Counted from the first letter of the stretch, positions 54,363-63,541 are shown. The stretch: DNA of 64,000 nucleotides from Halalkalibacter nanhaiisediminis (GCF_007830185.1 NZ_VLKZ01000001.1:62001-126000); one strand, 5' to 3'. The notes: generated by a model not told the origin, from the sequence alone. Made by a program: numbers and translations.

Positions 54363-54418
54363 GAAGCTAATTCAGGCGAACACGCATGATATACTACGTT
54401 GGAAAGGAGAGTGAATAG

Positions 54419-54547
54419 ATGAACAATTATGTCGTTTTAGTAGTGGATGATGAAAAAGAAATTCGAGATGCAATAATGGATCAATATGTTAAGGTTGAAA
54501 TAGATAAAGATGATAGGAGGAACAGAGATGGCTTTGAAACCACTTAA
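54419..54547 (+). pseudogene. N-terminal stub of an OmpR-type response regulator
   Basis: GGAAAGGAG (54401-54409) precedes the ATG. The 42-codon frame opens MNNYVVLVVDDEKEIRDAI, the first strand and acidic pair of a receiver domain, then loses likeness and ends inside the next gene. The phospho-acceptor Asp, output domain and partner kinase are missing. The next gene starts within it at 54528, so it now serves as a translated leader. A deletion fused the two loci. Confidence 0.6.
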
Positions 54548-55115
54548 CGAGTCCTTTTACAAGTTGCCAACCCTTGAATTGGCACGTGCTCTCCTTGGCA
54601 AACTTCTTGTGAAGGAGACGGATGCAGGCATTGCTTCAGGCTGGATTGTTGAAACGGAAGCCTATATTGGTCCAGGTGACCGGGCTGCTCATAGCTTTGG
54701 AAATCGCCGCACGCCAAGGACTGAAATTATGTTTTGGGAACCAGGATATGTGTATACATACGTTATGCATACACATTGCTTAGTCAATGTGGTATCTGGT
54801 GACGTTGGGATGCCAGAAGCTGTTTTGATTCGTGCGGTTGAGCCCCATACAGGGATAGAACTGATGTATGAGCGTCGGGGGCATGATAAAAAAGAAAAGG
54901 ATTTGACGAATGGTCCAGGAAAATTAACAAAGGCACTGGGGATCGAGAAAGCTGATTATGGACGGCGTTTCTTTGAGCGACCACTTTTCATTGCAGAAGG
55001 GACGGAGCCCGAATTGATTCAAAATGGCCCTCGTATTGGCATTGATAATAGCGGTGAGGCGAGGGATTATCCTTGGAGATTCTGGGTTAGTGGAAACCGT
55101 TTTGTATCTCGGTGA
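54528..55115 (+). CDS. 3-methyladenine DNA glycosylase (AAG/MPG family)
   Basis: 195 residues from the ATG at 54528 (AGGAGG at 54516-54521). Family blocks: ELARALLGKLLV, WIVETEAYIGPGDRAAHSF (catalytic Glu), YVYTYVMHTHCLVNVV, PEAVLIRAVEP and NGPGKLTKALGI. It excises alkylated purines in base-excision repair. The upstream receiver stub supplies its promoter and leader. Confidence 0.94.
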   Translation: MALKPLNESFYKLPTLELARALLGKLLVKETDAGIASGWIVETEAYIGPGDRAAHSFGNRRTPRTEIMFWEPGYVYTYVMHTHCLVNVVSGDVGMPEAVLIRAVEPHTGIELMYERRGHDKKEKDLTNGPGKLTKALGIEKADYGRRFFERPLFIAEGTEPELIQNGPRIGIDNSGEARDYPWRFWVSGNRFVSR

Positions 55116-55190
55116 CCATTGTTTTTTTTAAAAATAGGGTTGAGAGACATAAAGGGTATGAAAAGGTCAAAAACGACCCTTTGCAACACT

Positions 55191-55739
55191 CTATGTATGA
55201 CTTTTCAATTCATTTAATCTAGCAACTAATCTTTTAAATGCTTCTTGATCATTTTGATCAAGAGCATGGTCTATTTGTAGCTTGAGAATATTCATTTCTT
55301 CCTCTATTAATAATTGATCAATCAGTAAATCTGCTTCCTTTGAATCTTGCTGAAACTGTTTATACCGTTTAAACGAATCGACTGCTGGTTCCACTAACTG
55401 TAAATAGCGGTGATTTGTTTGCTTTCCGTAAAAATGAAGGATCAAATTTATTTTCTCAGCGGGGTTACTCATGAAATTTCCTAGGGCTTTTGAAACATCG
55501 TCGGTTTTTCGTTTATTGTAATAATAAAGAAAGCCAGGTTCATCCGAATTGATCGTAGAGATGACGATGGTATTTTCTTTTAAGCGAATGTTTTCAGTGA
55601 ATGAAAGATTCTCAAGGATATGATGGTGCTTTAATAGATATTCCAGTAACATGCGAGCATCTTTATGCTTTAATTGATGATGATCTAAAAACCATTTAAT
55701 GAAATGTCTTTTTTCTGTTGTTGAGACCCAGTTGCTCAT
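55191..55739 (-). CDS. YpiB-like (UPF0302) protein
   Basis: 182 residues. MSNWVSTTEKRHFIKWFLDH followed by a central beta-rich part and a C-terminal helical hairpin ending DQEAFKRLVARLNEL is the YpiB layout (UPF0302/IDEAL domain). It is diverged from B. subtilis YpiB and away from the qcr-ypiB locus, so it is likely a paralogue. Function unknown. Confidence 0.78.
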   Translation of the reverse strand: MSNWVSTTEKRHFIKWFLDHHQLKHKDARMLLEYLLKHHHILENLSFTENIRLKENTIVISTINSDEPGFLYYYNKRKTDDVSKALGNFMSNPAEKINLILHFYGKQTNHRYLQLVEPAVDSFKRYKQFQQDSKEADLLIDQLLIEEEMNILKLQIDHALDQNDQEAFKRLVARLNELKSHT

Positions 55740-55875
55740 AAAACCCCCACCTGCAAATTAATTTTTCTCATCATATCATGTTTTTTATCCTTATTTTAAA
55801 CATTTATGCAGATTCCATGTTAAATAATCTGACAAATAAAAAGAAGATGACGAAACCGTCACCTTCTTCCTCGCG

Positions 55876-56184
55876 TTAAATTGTCTTGGCAGATGTTTCG
55901 TCGCTTTTTAAAAGCTTTGCATCAAAGATAAACGGTCCAAAAGGAATGACAGAGGCCACCATAGCAAGCAGACCCTTACTCCATGACCAACGGAATGCAA
56001 TCATCATAACGATAACAGCGATAATATAGAGAACAAATAACACACCGTGGGCCATTCCCGTTACTGTTACGTACATTGGTAAATCAAACATATATTTCAA
56101 AGGCATTGCAATACCTAAAAGAAGGAGAAACGAAATTCCCTCCAAATAACTAACCACTCGAAAACTTTTAAGTAAAAGATTCAT
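55876..56184 (-). CDS. DUF3817 (YdzA-like) membrane protein
   Basis: 102 residues from the ATG at 56184; AGGAG lies 12 bases upstream, and an ATG directly adjoining it is less likely. Three membrane segments; GMAHGVLFVLYI and the N-terminal FRVVSYLEGISFLLL are the DUF3817 signature. Function unknown. Confidence 0.82.
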   Translation of the reverse strand: MNLLLKSFRVVSYLEGISFLLLLGIAMPLKYMFDLPMYVTVTGMAHGVLFVLYIIAVIVMMIAFRWSWSKGLLAMVASVIPFGPFIFDAKLLKSDETSAKTI

Positions 56185-56311
56185 GAACGTAATCATCTCC
56201 TGTAAGAGTAAAAAGTACATTGTGTATCTCGTTCCTCATTATAGCAGGTCTTTACTGGAAACAATTTAAAGATTTAAAGAACGTTTTTATCGTTGTTCAA
56301 AGGTCTTTTAC

Positions 56312-56509
56312 TTATACACCCGTACGTTTACGTTGGTTATTTATTTTTTTCGTTTGTTGGCTTTGAAGCTTTTGGTTCGTATTCAAATGTTTTTTCTTAG
56401 CGTTATTTGATGATTGTCCTTCTTTCTTGCTTGCAAGCTTCTTGCGGATAGCCTCTTCTAGACTGATCTTTTTTGGTTGGTTGTCATTATTGTTTTCTGA
56501 GCTGGACAT
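56312..56509 (-). CDS. Small basic protein, 65 aa
   Basis: AAAAGGAG precedes the ATG. MSSSENNNDNQPKKISLEEA then KKLASKKEGQ and a Gln/Asn/Lys-rich tail ending in NNQRKRTGV: likely disordered and nucleic-acid binding. Similar short proteins occur across Bacillaceae as uncharacterised families. Confidence 0.6.
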   Translation of the reverse strand: MSSSENNNDNQPKKISLEEAIRKKLASKKEGQSSNNAKKKHLNTNQKLQSQQTKKINNQRKRTGV

Positions 56510-56581
56510 AGCAAAATCTCCTTTTTATATCATAATTTAAAATAAACTAAAACAGTTTGTACGTACAGTATACCAGTTTTA

Positions 56582-57697
56582 CTAGCTTTGAATAAATTCA
56601 ATGTCAATTTGCACGATTTCTGATCTACTACCGATTCGAAGGGGTGGACCCCAAAATCCAAAACCAGAAGAAACAATCGTATGAAGATGGTGTTTCTTCA
56701 TATAACCCCAATCAAGTTCAAATATTCTTTTCGTGATCAAATGGTTTGGAGCCATCTGACCTCTGTGTGTGTGCCCTGAAAGCATGATATCAACACCAGC
56801 CTCTTCTGCTTGATCGAGATGGTACGGCTGATGGTCCATCATGATAACTGGAAGTGTCTTATCAACATTTTTCATTAATGTTTCAAGCTCCAATCGATCT
56901 TTCTCCGTGCGATCTCTTCTACCAATCAGATAAAAGCTGTCTTTAATAAGTATGACATCATCAAGTAAGATTTTAATATCAGTTGATTCCATTTCTTTTA
57001 AGTATTCGGGGATTTTCCCTCCATAATACTCATGGTTTCCGAGTATTCCAAACGTGCCAAGAGGTGCTTTGAGCTGCTTCATATCATCGCCCATCTTTTT
57101 ACGGATGAACGGTTCAGGCTCATCATCAATAATGTCACCAGGCAACAAGATCAAGTCAGGTTGGATTTGATGAACGTTTTTGATGAGCCGTTGCAGGTGA
57201 GACTTCCCTGATAAATACCCAAAGTGCATATCGGAAGCCATAGCAATGCGTAGCTTGTTAAAAGAACCAGCCTGCTTTGTTAGCTGAATCTTATACGTTC
57301 TAATGATTGGTTGGTAAGCATTGAATGTGCCTAAAGAAAAGATGAAGAGTAGAGTCGTCATGACTACAATACCTGTCCAAAAAATGATTGTTTCTTGCGA
57401 GATCGTTGTAAATTGAAATAGCCAAACAACCAAATTAGCTAGTGGGAATATAAGCAGGGCGTATTGTACGAGAGCCATCCAATAAGATCCTATGATTTTA
57501 AAAAATAGAAATCTGGGGCCAATTTTTCCGATAAAATAACCATAGGCTAAAATGAGTACGACAAGCGCGTATATCATAGCATTTTCTAGCTGAAATGTGG
57601 TATGAAGCCATACCCATCCATTCCAACCGATATAAAAGGTAAGTAGGTTGTAGACAAGAAAAACACCTATCATCGTTCCTAGTAAGCGAATGTTCAA
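56582..57697 (-). CDS. Membrane-anchored metallophosphoesterase
   Basis: 371 residues. Four N-terminal membrane segments (~1-130), then a calcineurin-type domain: ASDMHFGYLSG, LPGDIIDDEP, GNHEYYGG, MDHQPYH and SGHTHRGQM, all five metal motifs. Relatives such as YkuE and LpxH-like enzymes act on lipid or pyrophosphate substrates at the membrane. Substrate unknown. Confidence 0.9.
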   Translation of the reverse strand: MNIRLLGTMIGVFLVYNLLTFYIGWNGWVWLHTTFQLENAMIYALVVLILAYGYFIGKIGPRFLFFKIIGSYWMALVQYALLIFPLANLVVWLFQFTTISQETIIFWTGIVVMTTLLFIFSLGTFNAYQPIIRTYKIQLTKQAGSFNKLRIAMASDMHFGYLSGKSHLQRLIKNVHQIQPDLILLPGDIIDDEPEPFIRKKMGDDMKQLKAPLGTFGILGNHEYYGGKIPEYLKEMESTDIKILLDDVILIKDSFYLIGRRDRTEKDRLELETLMKNVDKTLPVIMMDHQPYHLDQAEEAGVDIMLSGHTHRGQMAPNHLITKRIFELDWGYMKKHHLHTIVSSGFGFWGPPLRIGSRSEIVQIDIEFIQS

Positions 57698-57895
57698 CAG
57701 CGTACCCTCTTTCTTTTTTCATAGTCTAATTGTTATAGATTTTAAGCGTAACACTTATTTTATATTTGTAAAACGATAATGATTGTGGTAGATAGAGGGT
57801 GAGATAGTGTAGGATATATATATGAAGAAATAAATGGATAATCTTATTTAGACGATGTAGAGGATAAGAGGTGTGAAGGAGGTTTGCGTCGCATT

Positions 57896-59575
57896 ATGGA
57901 GCATCATAGAGTTGTCCCTATTATGACAATGGTAAAAGCATTTGAACAAATATATGATCTTGTCTTTTTGATGGAAGAAAGAAATGGTCAATTTTTCTAT
58001 GTTTATGTTAGTCCCAATGCGAAGGAACTTGCCTCACTTGGAGAAGATTGCATTGGAAAAACGTTATTTGATGTGTATCCACGCTATTTTTCAGAGCATT
58101 TACATAGTAAATATGAGGAAGCTTTGCGAACAAGACATCCTGTTGTCTTTAAGGACAAGATGAATTCGGAATCCTTTTATGAGGTCGGCAAAACAATAGT
58201 GATACCGCTTATTTGTGCTAATCAGCAGCCTCGTTATTTTATTGGCTATACAGAGGTCATGAAATATAAAGATTCGACTGCATATGATTCACTAACGGGA
58301 TTACCTAGTTTTCATTTATTACGTGAACAATTACAAGTTAGAATTCAAATTGAAAGTGAGCGACCACTCGCCTTTTGTTATCTGAATATTAGGCATTTTA
58401 AATATTATATTGATCTAATAGGTCATGCTTTTGTCGACCAATTAATTTTAGAAATGACTCGAAGAATTAAAGACGGGCTGGCTCATACGAAAAGTCTGCT
58501 AGCTCGGATTACAGGTGATGAATTTGTCTTTTTTCTCGATGGTGAGGAAAATGGATCAACTGTCGCGAAAAAGGTACAAAAGCAATTATCAATGCCCTAT
58601 CAAATTAATGGAATTGAATTTTCCTTGCATACAGCAATTGGCATGGCTTATGCAGCACAGGAAGGTGAGCGGGTCGATAATTTGATTAATCAGGCGTACC
58701 ATGCGATGTTTCAAGCAAAACAAATAGATGGAAATGAGGTTCGAATTTTTAATTTAGATGCTCATTCAAGAGAAATCATTCATAAGCCAAATCTAGAACG
58801 TGAATTAAGGAGAGCGATTGGCAAAAATGAGTTAACCATTTACTTTCAACCGATCATTCATACGAGGACAGGAGAAATTCGCTATGAAGCGCTCCTGCGA
58901 TGGTTTAGTGCCAAGCTAGGGCCCGTCTCTCCAGAAGTGTTTATCGCGACAGCTGAAAAGAGTGGCTATATTCAAGAAATTGATAGATGGGTAATCGAAA
59001 ATGTTTGTCGTGAAATGGGAATCGTGCATCAGAGGTTAAAACGAGTCTCTATCAATCTCTCGACTAAGACACTTGAATCCTCAGAGCTTGAATATGTCTT
59101 GTGCTCAGCTTGCGCACGTTATGATATTAATCCGAATCAAATTGAACTTGAATTAACAGAGCATACGCTTCTACGAGATGAAGAAGAGCTAATTGTGAAA
59201 TTAGGAAGGTTACGCGAGATAGGTTTTAGACTGGCGATTGATGATTTTGGTATGAGCCATGCTTCGTTTAATTATTTACGTGTGTTGCCTGTTGATAAGA
59301 TTAAAATTGACAAAGCGTTCATTCAAAATATCGTCTATGATTCTCGTGAATTTCATATTGTAAGCTCCATTTTATCTTTAGCTAAAAAAATTGGGGTAGA
59401 TGTGACTGCTGAAGGGGTAGAAACAAAGGAACAGGCTCTTTTAATGATGGGAGCTGGTTGTGATGAGCTTCAAGGGTATTATTTTAGTAAGCCGGCTCCA
59501 AATGATATTTTGCTAAAAATGTCTGAAAAAACAAAAAATCAATGGTTAGATTTAGTGGAGTTAAATAAAGTTTGA
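57896..59575 (+). CDS. PAS-GGDEF-EAL cyclic-di-GMP protein, GGDEF degenerate
   Basis: About 559 residues. The start is uncertain: AAGGAGG (57876-57882) lies 1 base before a TTG at 57884 and 13 before the ATG at 57896. PAS domain (~10-120). GGDEF domain with ITGDEFVFFL, i.e. TGDEF for GGDEF, which suggests lost cyclase activity. The EAL domain keeps YEALLRW, the Asn in INLS, ELTEHT, IDDFG and the loop DKIKIDKAF, plus AEGVET and ELQGYYFSKP. It is therefore most likely a phosphodiesterase that may use the GGDEF half as a GTP sensor. Confidence 0.9.
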   Translation: MEHHRVVPIMTMVKAFEQIYDLVFLMEERNGQFFYVYVSPNAKELASLGEDCIGKTLFDVYPRYFSEHLHSKYEEALRTRHPVVFKDKMNSESFYEVGKTIVIPLICANQQPRYFIGYTEVMKYKDSTAYDSLTGLPSFHLLREQLQVRIQIESERPLAFCYLNIRHFKYYIDLIGHAFVDQLILEMTRRIKDGLAHTKSLLARITGDEFVFFLDGEENGSTVAKKVQKQLSMPYQINGIEFSLHTAIGMAYAAQEGERVDNLINQAYHAMFQAKQIDGNEVRIFNLDAHSREIIHKPNLERELRRAIGKNELTIYFQPIIHTRTGEIRYEALLRWFSAKLGPVSPEVFIATAEKSGYIQEIDRWVIENVCREMGIVHQRLKRVSINLSTKTLESSELEYVLCSACARYDINPNQIELELTEHTLLRDEEELIVKLGRLREIGFRLAIDDFGMSHASFNYLRVLPVDKIKIDKAFIQNIVYDSREFHIVSSILSLAKKIGVDVTAEGVETKEQALLMMGAGCDELQGYYFSKPAPNDILLKMSEKTKNQWLDLVELNKV

Positions 59576-59580
59576 TTAAA

Positions 59581-59626
59581 AAAGCAAGCTAGGTCTCTAA
59601 GAAAAAGAGGTGCTAGCTTGCTTTTT
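59581..59626. terminator. Terminator after the EAL gene
   Basis: AAAGCAAGCTAG (59581-59592) pairs with CTAGCTTGCTTT (59613-59624), with T-runs on both sides. Confidence 0.87.
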
Positions 59627-59650
59627 GGAAAGATAAGAAATTTCAATGAT

Positions 59651-59764
59651 GTCTAGCGCAAGCAGCCTAGCCGCTCGAGATTGCTTCAGCCTGCATAAAA
59701 CCTGGCAACACATTGACAGGCCTCCAGCACTTACAGCTCACTGGTCAAGGCGCTTACGCTTTTC
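59651..59764. repeat. Bacillus-type dispersed intergenic repeat
   Basis: Starts GTCTAGCGCAAGCAGCCTAG, passes CCGCTCGAG, CTGGCAACACATTG and a palindromic middle, and ends GGTCAAGGCGCTTACGCTTT. This order of blocks recalls ~110-base repeats scattered in Bacillus and Geobacillus intergenic DNA. A shortened relative lies at 7152-7205. It folds into a long imperfect hairpin (GTCTAGCGC with GGCGCT/CTGG-type ends). Confidence 0.55.
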
Positions 59765-59767
59765 TTA

Positions 59768-61165
59768 TTATGGTGAGCCTTGCATGTGGGATAGAATTTG
59801 CTGATAGGTTTTTGCTTCTTCCGTTTTACCTAATTGTTGATACGATTTAGCAAGCCATTGCAATGGTTCCTGTTGATTGGGCTGAAGCTCCAATTCCCAG
59901 TTAAAGCAATCAATCGCTTTTTCATATTGTGCAAGCTCAAAGTAGTGGTGACCAAGCTCCATTTGCTTGTCTGGTTCATCAAGTAGGGCGACCATTTCAT
60001 TTAATTTATTTAAAATTGGAATGTGTACCTCTTTTGAGTTGGCTTCATGTAACCATGCATGAATGCTAGCAAGGTCGTAGCTCTGAAAAAGAGCAGGTAA
60101 AGCTGAACGTACGAGGCGTTCGAGCAAAATTGGTTGATCTTTTAGCAAAGCAAACATCCGCTTGATCATATCTTTGATTGGTACATCAAAATGAGCGAGT
60201 GTCACACTCTCGAAAACGGTGGGGAGTTGATTTTGCTGTTCAGATGAGAGTGGAAATGAATAGGTGAGCAGTATTTGAATGGCCTGTTGATACTTAAGCT
60301 TTTTAGTAAGACGTTCATATAAATCTTGATGAAGTCCAGAAGTAACAGGTACGGTCTCTTGCAAAGAAAGTAGGCATGATAAAACATCATCCTCTTCTAA
60401 ATGAGAAGATAAAGTATGAGTAAAATCAACGTATGTTTCTCTTGTAGGGTTCTTTGTCCACTTATCAATGTTTAACATGAGTGCATGAATGTTGTTAGCT
60501 TCATTCGTATAAATGGTTAGTAATAGCTCATGGTTTTCTGGTCTTTGATCGTTAAAACATATCTGTTCAACATAAATGGGGTCACTAGACAGCAGAGCTG
60601 CAGGGGCATATTGATATTGTTTAGTAGCTTTTGCATAATCGGGTTGCTTCATCGATTGTAGCAGCCAATCCTGCTCGTATCCTCTAGCAAGTAAGCTCAT
60701 AGCTAGACGATAGGCCGCTGTGAGTTGTCCATTTCGGCGGTAGGAGAAAAAGAAATCTTTCAGTATCTTATCAAGCTTAACATGTGGAATATAAGAGTCG
60801 AAGTAAGAAAAAATAAGAGCTGTTTCGGCAAGGCTATAATGTCGTTTGATTTGACCTAGGAGTTGATTAAAAGGAATGATCTGTAACGATAAGCCTGGAT
60901 GAACAGATAAGGAGAAAAGTGGACTAGGGGCGTTGATATGAATACCTTTTGTCTCAATTTGTGCTAAAAAAGACGTTGGTTCATACGCTGTTTTTGGTCT
61001 TGCAGTAAGGAAATTATTTTTATAAAAAAACAGCAAGTAATGCGTATTGGTCACCTCGTCAATGCATTCTATTAATGTACATTGTTGAAAAATGCTCATT
61101 TTTTTTGGCTGAATGATGATTTTTTTCGTTTGATCCGTTAGTGTCCATTCTAATGCATTCTTCAC
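59768..61165 (-). CDS. TPR-containing protein
   Basis: 465 residues. No membrane segments. The C-terminal ~70 residues hold TPR-like helices (QMELGHHYFELAQYEKAIDC, then WLAKSYQQLGKTEEAKTY). The rest is helical and rich in Gln/Leu with no clear domain. Function unknown; probably a scaffold. Confidence 0.6.
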   Translation of the reverse strand: MKNALEWTLTDQTKKIIIQPKKMSIFQQCTLIECIDEVTNTHYLLFFYKNNFLTARPKTAYEPTSFLAQIETKGIHINAPSPLFSLSVHPGLSLQIIPFNQLLGQIKRHYSLAETALIFSYFDSYIPHVKLDKILKDFFFSYRRNGQLTAAYRLAMSLLARGYEQDWLLQSMKQPDYAKATKQYQYAPAALLSSDPIYVEQICFNDQRPENHELLLTIYTNEANNIHALMLNIDKWTKNPTRETYVDFTHTLSSHLEEDDVLSCLLSLQETVPVTSGLHQDLYERLTKKLKYQQAIQILLTYSFPLSSEQQNQLPTVFESVTLAHFDVPIKDMIKRMFALLKDQPILLERLVRSALPALFQSYDLASIHAWLHEANSKEVHIPILNKLNEMVALLDEPDKQMELGHHYFELAQYEKAIDCFNWELELQPNQQEPLQWLAKSYQQLGKTEEAKTYQQILSHMQGSP

Positions 61166-61348
61166 CCAATCCCTCCTTTTTATTTAGTGTAGCATATTCT
61201 CAAACCTTGTGCTGAACCACTTATTTTCATGCAGATTGCTTCTTAGTGTTTTAGAGGTATCTATAAAGGCATGGTATAATCAAGCTAAATAGAATTGTCG
61301 GCTCCTTATCGTAATGATAATAAGGAAATATAATGAAGGTTGGATGAA

Positions 61349-62551
61349 ATGATGACAGATGTAACAATTAAAATAAAGCAACGAACGGCTACGAAAATGA
61401 AAAAAGGTTATCCGTTAATTGAGCAAGCAGCACTAGTAAATCGAGATTTGCTCTCTACATCTAAAGAAGGGATCATTCTTCGACTTGTGGATGAGGCGGG
61501 CTCATTTATCGGCAAAGGTTATTACGGGAAACAGAATAAAGGAGTTGGCTGGATGCTGACTCGAACGGAACATGAGGCTATTGATACAGCTTTCTTTAGC
61601 AGACTTTTTCAAGCTGCTTTTCAAAAAAGATTAGCCTTGCTTCAAAGTGAATCAACGACAGCCTTTCGTCTCTTTAACGGAGAAGGGGATGGGATTGGCG
61701 GTTTAACGATTGATTATTATGATGGTTTTTATGTGTGTACGTGGTATAGCGAGGGCATTTATACTTTTCGAAATGAAGTGTATAAGGCACTAGAATCCAT
61801 CGTCTCGTTTAAAGGGGTCTATGAGAAAAAACGTTTTTCAACGAAGGGAACCTACGTGGAGGACGATGATTTCGTGATGGGTGAGCGCGGTGAATTTCCA
61901 CTGTTGGTAAAGGAAAATGAGATAACATTTGCGATTTATTTAAATGACGGCCCAATGGTGGGTGTCTTTCTTGATCAACGTGAGGTTCGCAGGAGAATTC
62001 ATGATGAGTATGCAAAAGGAAAAACAGTACTCAACACTTTTTCATATACAGGTGCATTTTCGGTTGCGGCCGCTCTTGGTAGGGCAGAGAAAACAACGAG
62101 CGTAGACCTTGCAAATCGAAGTCTAGCAAAAACAATTGAGCAATTTAGCGTTAACGGGGTCGACTATGAATCACAAGATATCGTTGTAATGGATGTGTTC
62201 AATTATTTTAAGTATGCGAAGAAAAAAGAGAAGTCCTTTGACCTTGTTATCCTTGATCCTCCTAGCTTTGCTCGTTCTAAAAAACGTACGTTTAGTGCTG
62301 AAAAGAATTACACAGATTTACTGCAAGAAGCGATCTCAATTACGAATAAAGATGGAGTGATTGTCGCATCGACGAATTGTAGTACATTTGGAATGGATAA
62401 GTTTCACTCTTTTATTGGAGAAGCTTTTAAGAGAGAGAAAGGGAAATATGAGATTCTTGAAGAGTATACATTGCCAGAAGATTTTCGAACAACGAAAGCG
62501 TTTCGAGAGGGCAATTATTTAAAGGTTGTTTTTATCAAAAAACATAATTGA
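61349..62551 (+). CDS. RlmI/YwbD-type rRNA (cytosine-C5) methyltransferase
   Basis: 400 residues from the ATG at 61349 (AAGG 9 bases ahead); an earlier TTG at 61340 is possible. N-terminal PUA-like domain, then a Rossmann methylase: NTFSYTGAFSVAAALGRAE (SAM loop) and VILDPPSFARSKK (catalytic region). C-terminal TNCSTFGMDKF is characteristic. Relatives form m5C1962 in 23S rRNA (RlmI). Confidence 0.88.
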   Translation: MMTDVTIKIKQRTATKMKKGYPLIEQAALVNRDLLSTSKEGIILRLVDEAGSFIGKGYYGKQNKGVGWMLTRTEHEAIDTAFFSRLFQAAFQKRLALLQSESTTAFRLFNGEGDGIGGLTIDYYDGFYVCTWYSEGIYTFRNEVYKALESIVSFKGVYEKKRFSTKGTYVEDDDFVMGERGEFPLLVKENEITFAIYLNDGPMVGVFLDQREVRRRIHDEYAKGKTVLNTFSYTGAFSVAAALGRAEKTTSVDLANRSLAKTIEQFSVNGVDYESQDIVVMDVFNYFKYAKKKEKSFDLVILDPPSFARSKKRTFSAEKNYTDLLQEAISITNKDGVIVASTNCSTFGMDKFHSFIGEAFKREKGKYEILEEYTLPEDFRTTKAFREGNYLKVVFIKKHN

Positions 62552-62594
62552 CTTTTATTGTATCTGTTGACATAATGATCTGAAATATAAGAAA

Positions 62595-62730
62595 AACGCT
62601 TTCTAGGGTTCCGTGTTCATCATGAACAGTCTGGTCCAAGAGAAGGCGCACAGGATCAATTGATGCTGTGACACGGAGGGATAAAAGCCCGGGAGGTACT
62701 GTTATGATGACAGAACTCTCGGGCTTTTTT
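62595..62730 (+). promoter_or_regulatory. Guanidine-I (ykkC) riboswitch and terminator
   Basis: Conserved blocks are present in order: CTAGGGTTCCG (62603-62613), CTGGTCC-AAGAG (62631-), and ACACGGAGGGATAAAAGCCC (62671-62690) followed by GGGAGGTA. AAAAGCCCGGGAG can pair with CTCTCGGGCTTTT (62716-62728) to form a terminator, so ligand binding should prevent termination. A promoter TTGACT (62548-62553), 17 bases, CATAAT (62571-62576) lies ahead. It controls the SMR genes. Confidence 0.94.
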
Positions 62731-62762
62731 ATGTTTTCATAAGAAAAAAGGAGGCACTTAAA

Positions 62763-63110
62763 ATGAAACAAAATCAAGAATGGATCTGGGTGTTTGTAGC
62801 AGCCATATTTGAAATCGGTTGGGTGGTTGGGCTTAAGTATGCAAATAGTACCTTGGAATGGGTCGCGACAATCATTGCGATCGTCATTAGCTTTGGCTTA
62901 CTCATTAGAGCTGGGCAAAGGCTACCAGTTGGTACCGTTTATGCTGTCTTTGTTGGAATGGGGACAGTTGGAACGGTCATCCTCGATACATTATTATTTG
63001 CAGAGCCGTTGCGTCTTTCAGTGCTTTTATTCATTGCTTTGTTACTTACAGGTGTCATTGGCTTAAAAATAACGACGGAATCGCCACAGGTAGGAAGGGA
63101 GAGTGAATAA
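62763..63110 (+). CDS. ykkC: SMR guanidinium exporter subunit (YkkC-like)
   Basis: 115 residues, AAAGGAGG ahead. Four membrane segments. The essential membrane Glu lies in AAIFEIGWVVGL. It belongs to the paired-type SMR transporters, and the guanidine riboswitch in front identifies guanidinium as the inducer. The next subunit starts two bases after its stop. Confidence 0.92.
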   Translation: MKQNQEWIWVFVAAIFEIGWVVGLKYANSTLEWVATIIAIVISFGLLIRAGQRLPVGTVYAVFVGMGTVGTVILDTLLFAEPLRLSVLLFIALLLTGVIGLKITTESPQVGRESE

Positions 63111-63111
63111 C

Positions 63112-63429
63112 ATGGAGTGGATCTATGTGGTCGTGGCTGGTTTATTTGAAATGGTCGGTGTTACGATGATGAATCAATTTAGTAAAAGTCGCACCGTCTC
63201 TAGTCTTATTTTCTTGATTGGAGCTTTTGCAGCCAGCTTCTTTTTTCTTTCGCTTGCGATGGAAACCTTGCCAATGGGCACTGCGTATGCCATATGGACA
63301 GGGATAGGAGCGGCTGGTGGTGTCATTGTTGGCATGATCTTATACGGAGAGTCAAGACATTGGAAACGGCTGCTTTTTCTGAGTCTGCTATTATGTTCGA
63401 CCGTTGGGTTAAAACTTGTGACATCGTAA
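63112..63429 (+). CDS. ykkD: SMR guanidinium exporter subunit (YkkD-like)
   Basis: 105 residues from the ATG at 63112 (GGAAGGGAG in the previous gene); a GTG at 63103 is less likely. Membrane Glu in AGLFEMVGVTMM; conserved PMGTAYAIWTGIGAAGGV. Works as a heterodimer with the preceding subunit to export guanidinium with proton exchange. Confidence 0.92.
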   Translation: MEWIYVVVAGLFEMVGVTMMNQFSKSRTVSSLIFLIGAFAASFFFLSLAMETLPMGTAYAIWTGIGAAGGVIVGMILYGESRHWKRLLFLSLLLCSTVGLKLVTS

Positions 63430-63453
63430 AAAGAATCGCATGTATCGCTTAAT

Positions 63454-63469
63454 TGTTTCACGTGAAACG
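63454..63469. promoter_or_regulatory. parS-like site
   Basis: TGTTTCACGTGAAACG matches the ParB/Spo0J site TGTTNCACGTGAAACA at 15 of 16 bases. It sits in the 112-base gap before topB. Confidence 0.6.
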
Positions 63470-63541
63470 TATGCTTGGACTGGCTTGTGTGTGCTATCAT
63501 AGAAGCATTCGATATGGTACGAGAAAGGATGTTTAGATTAA

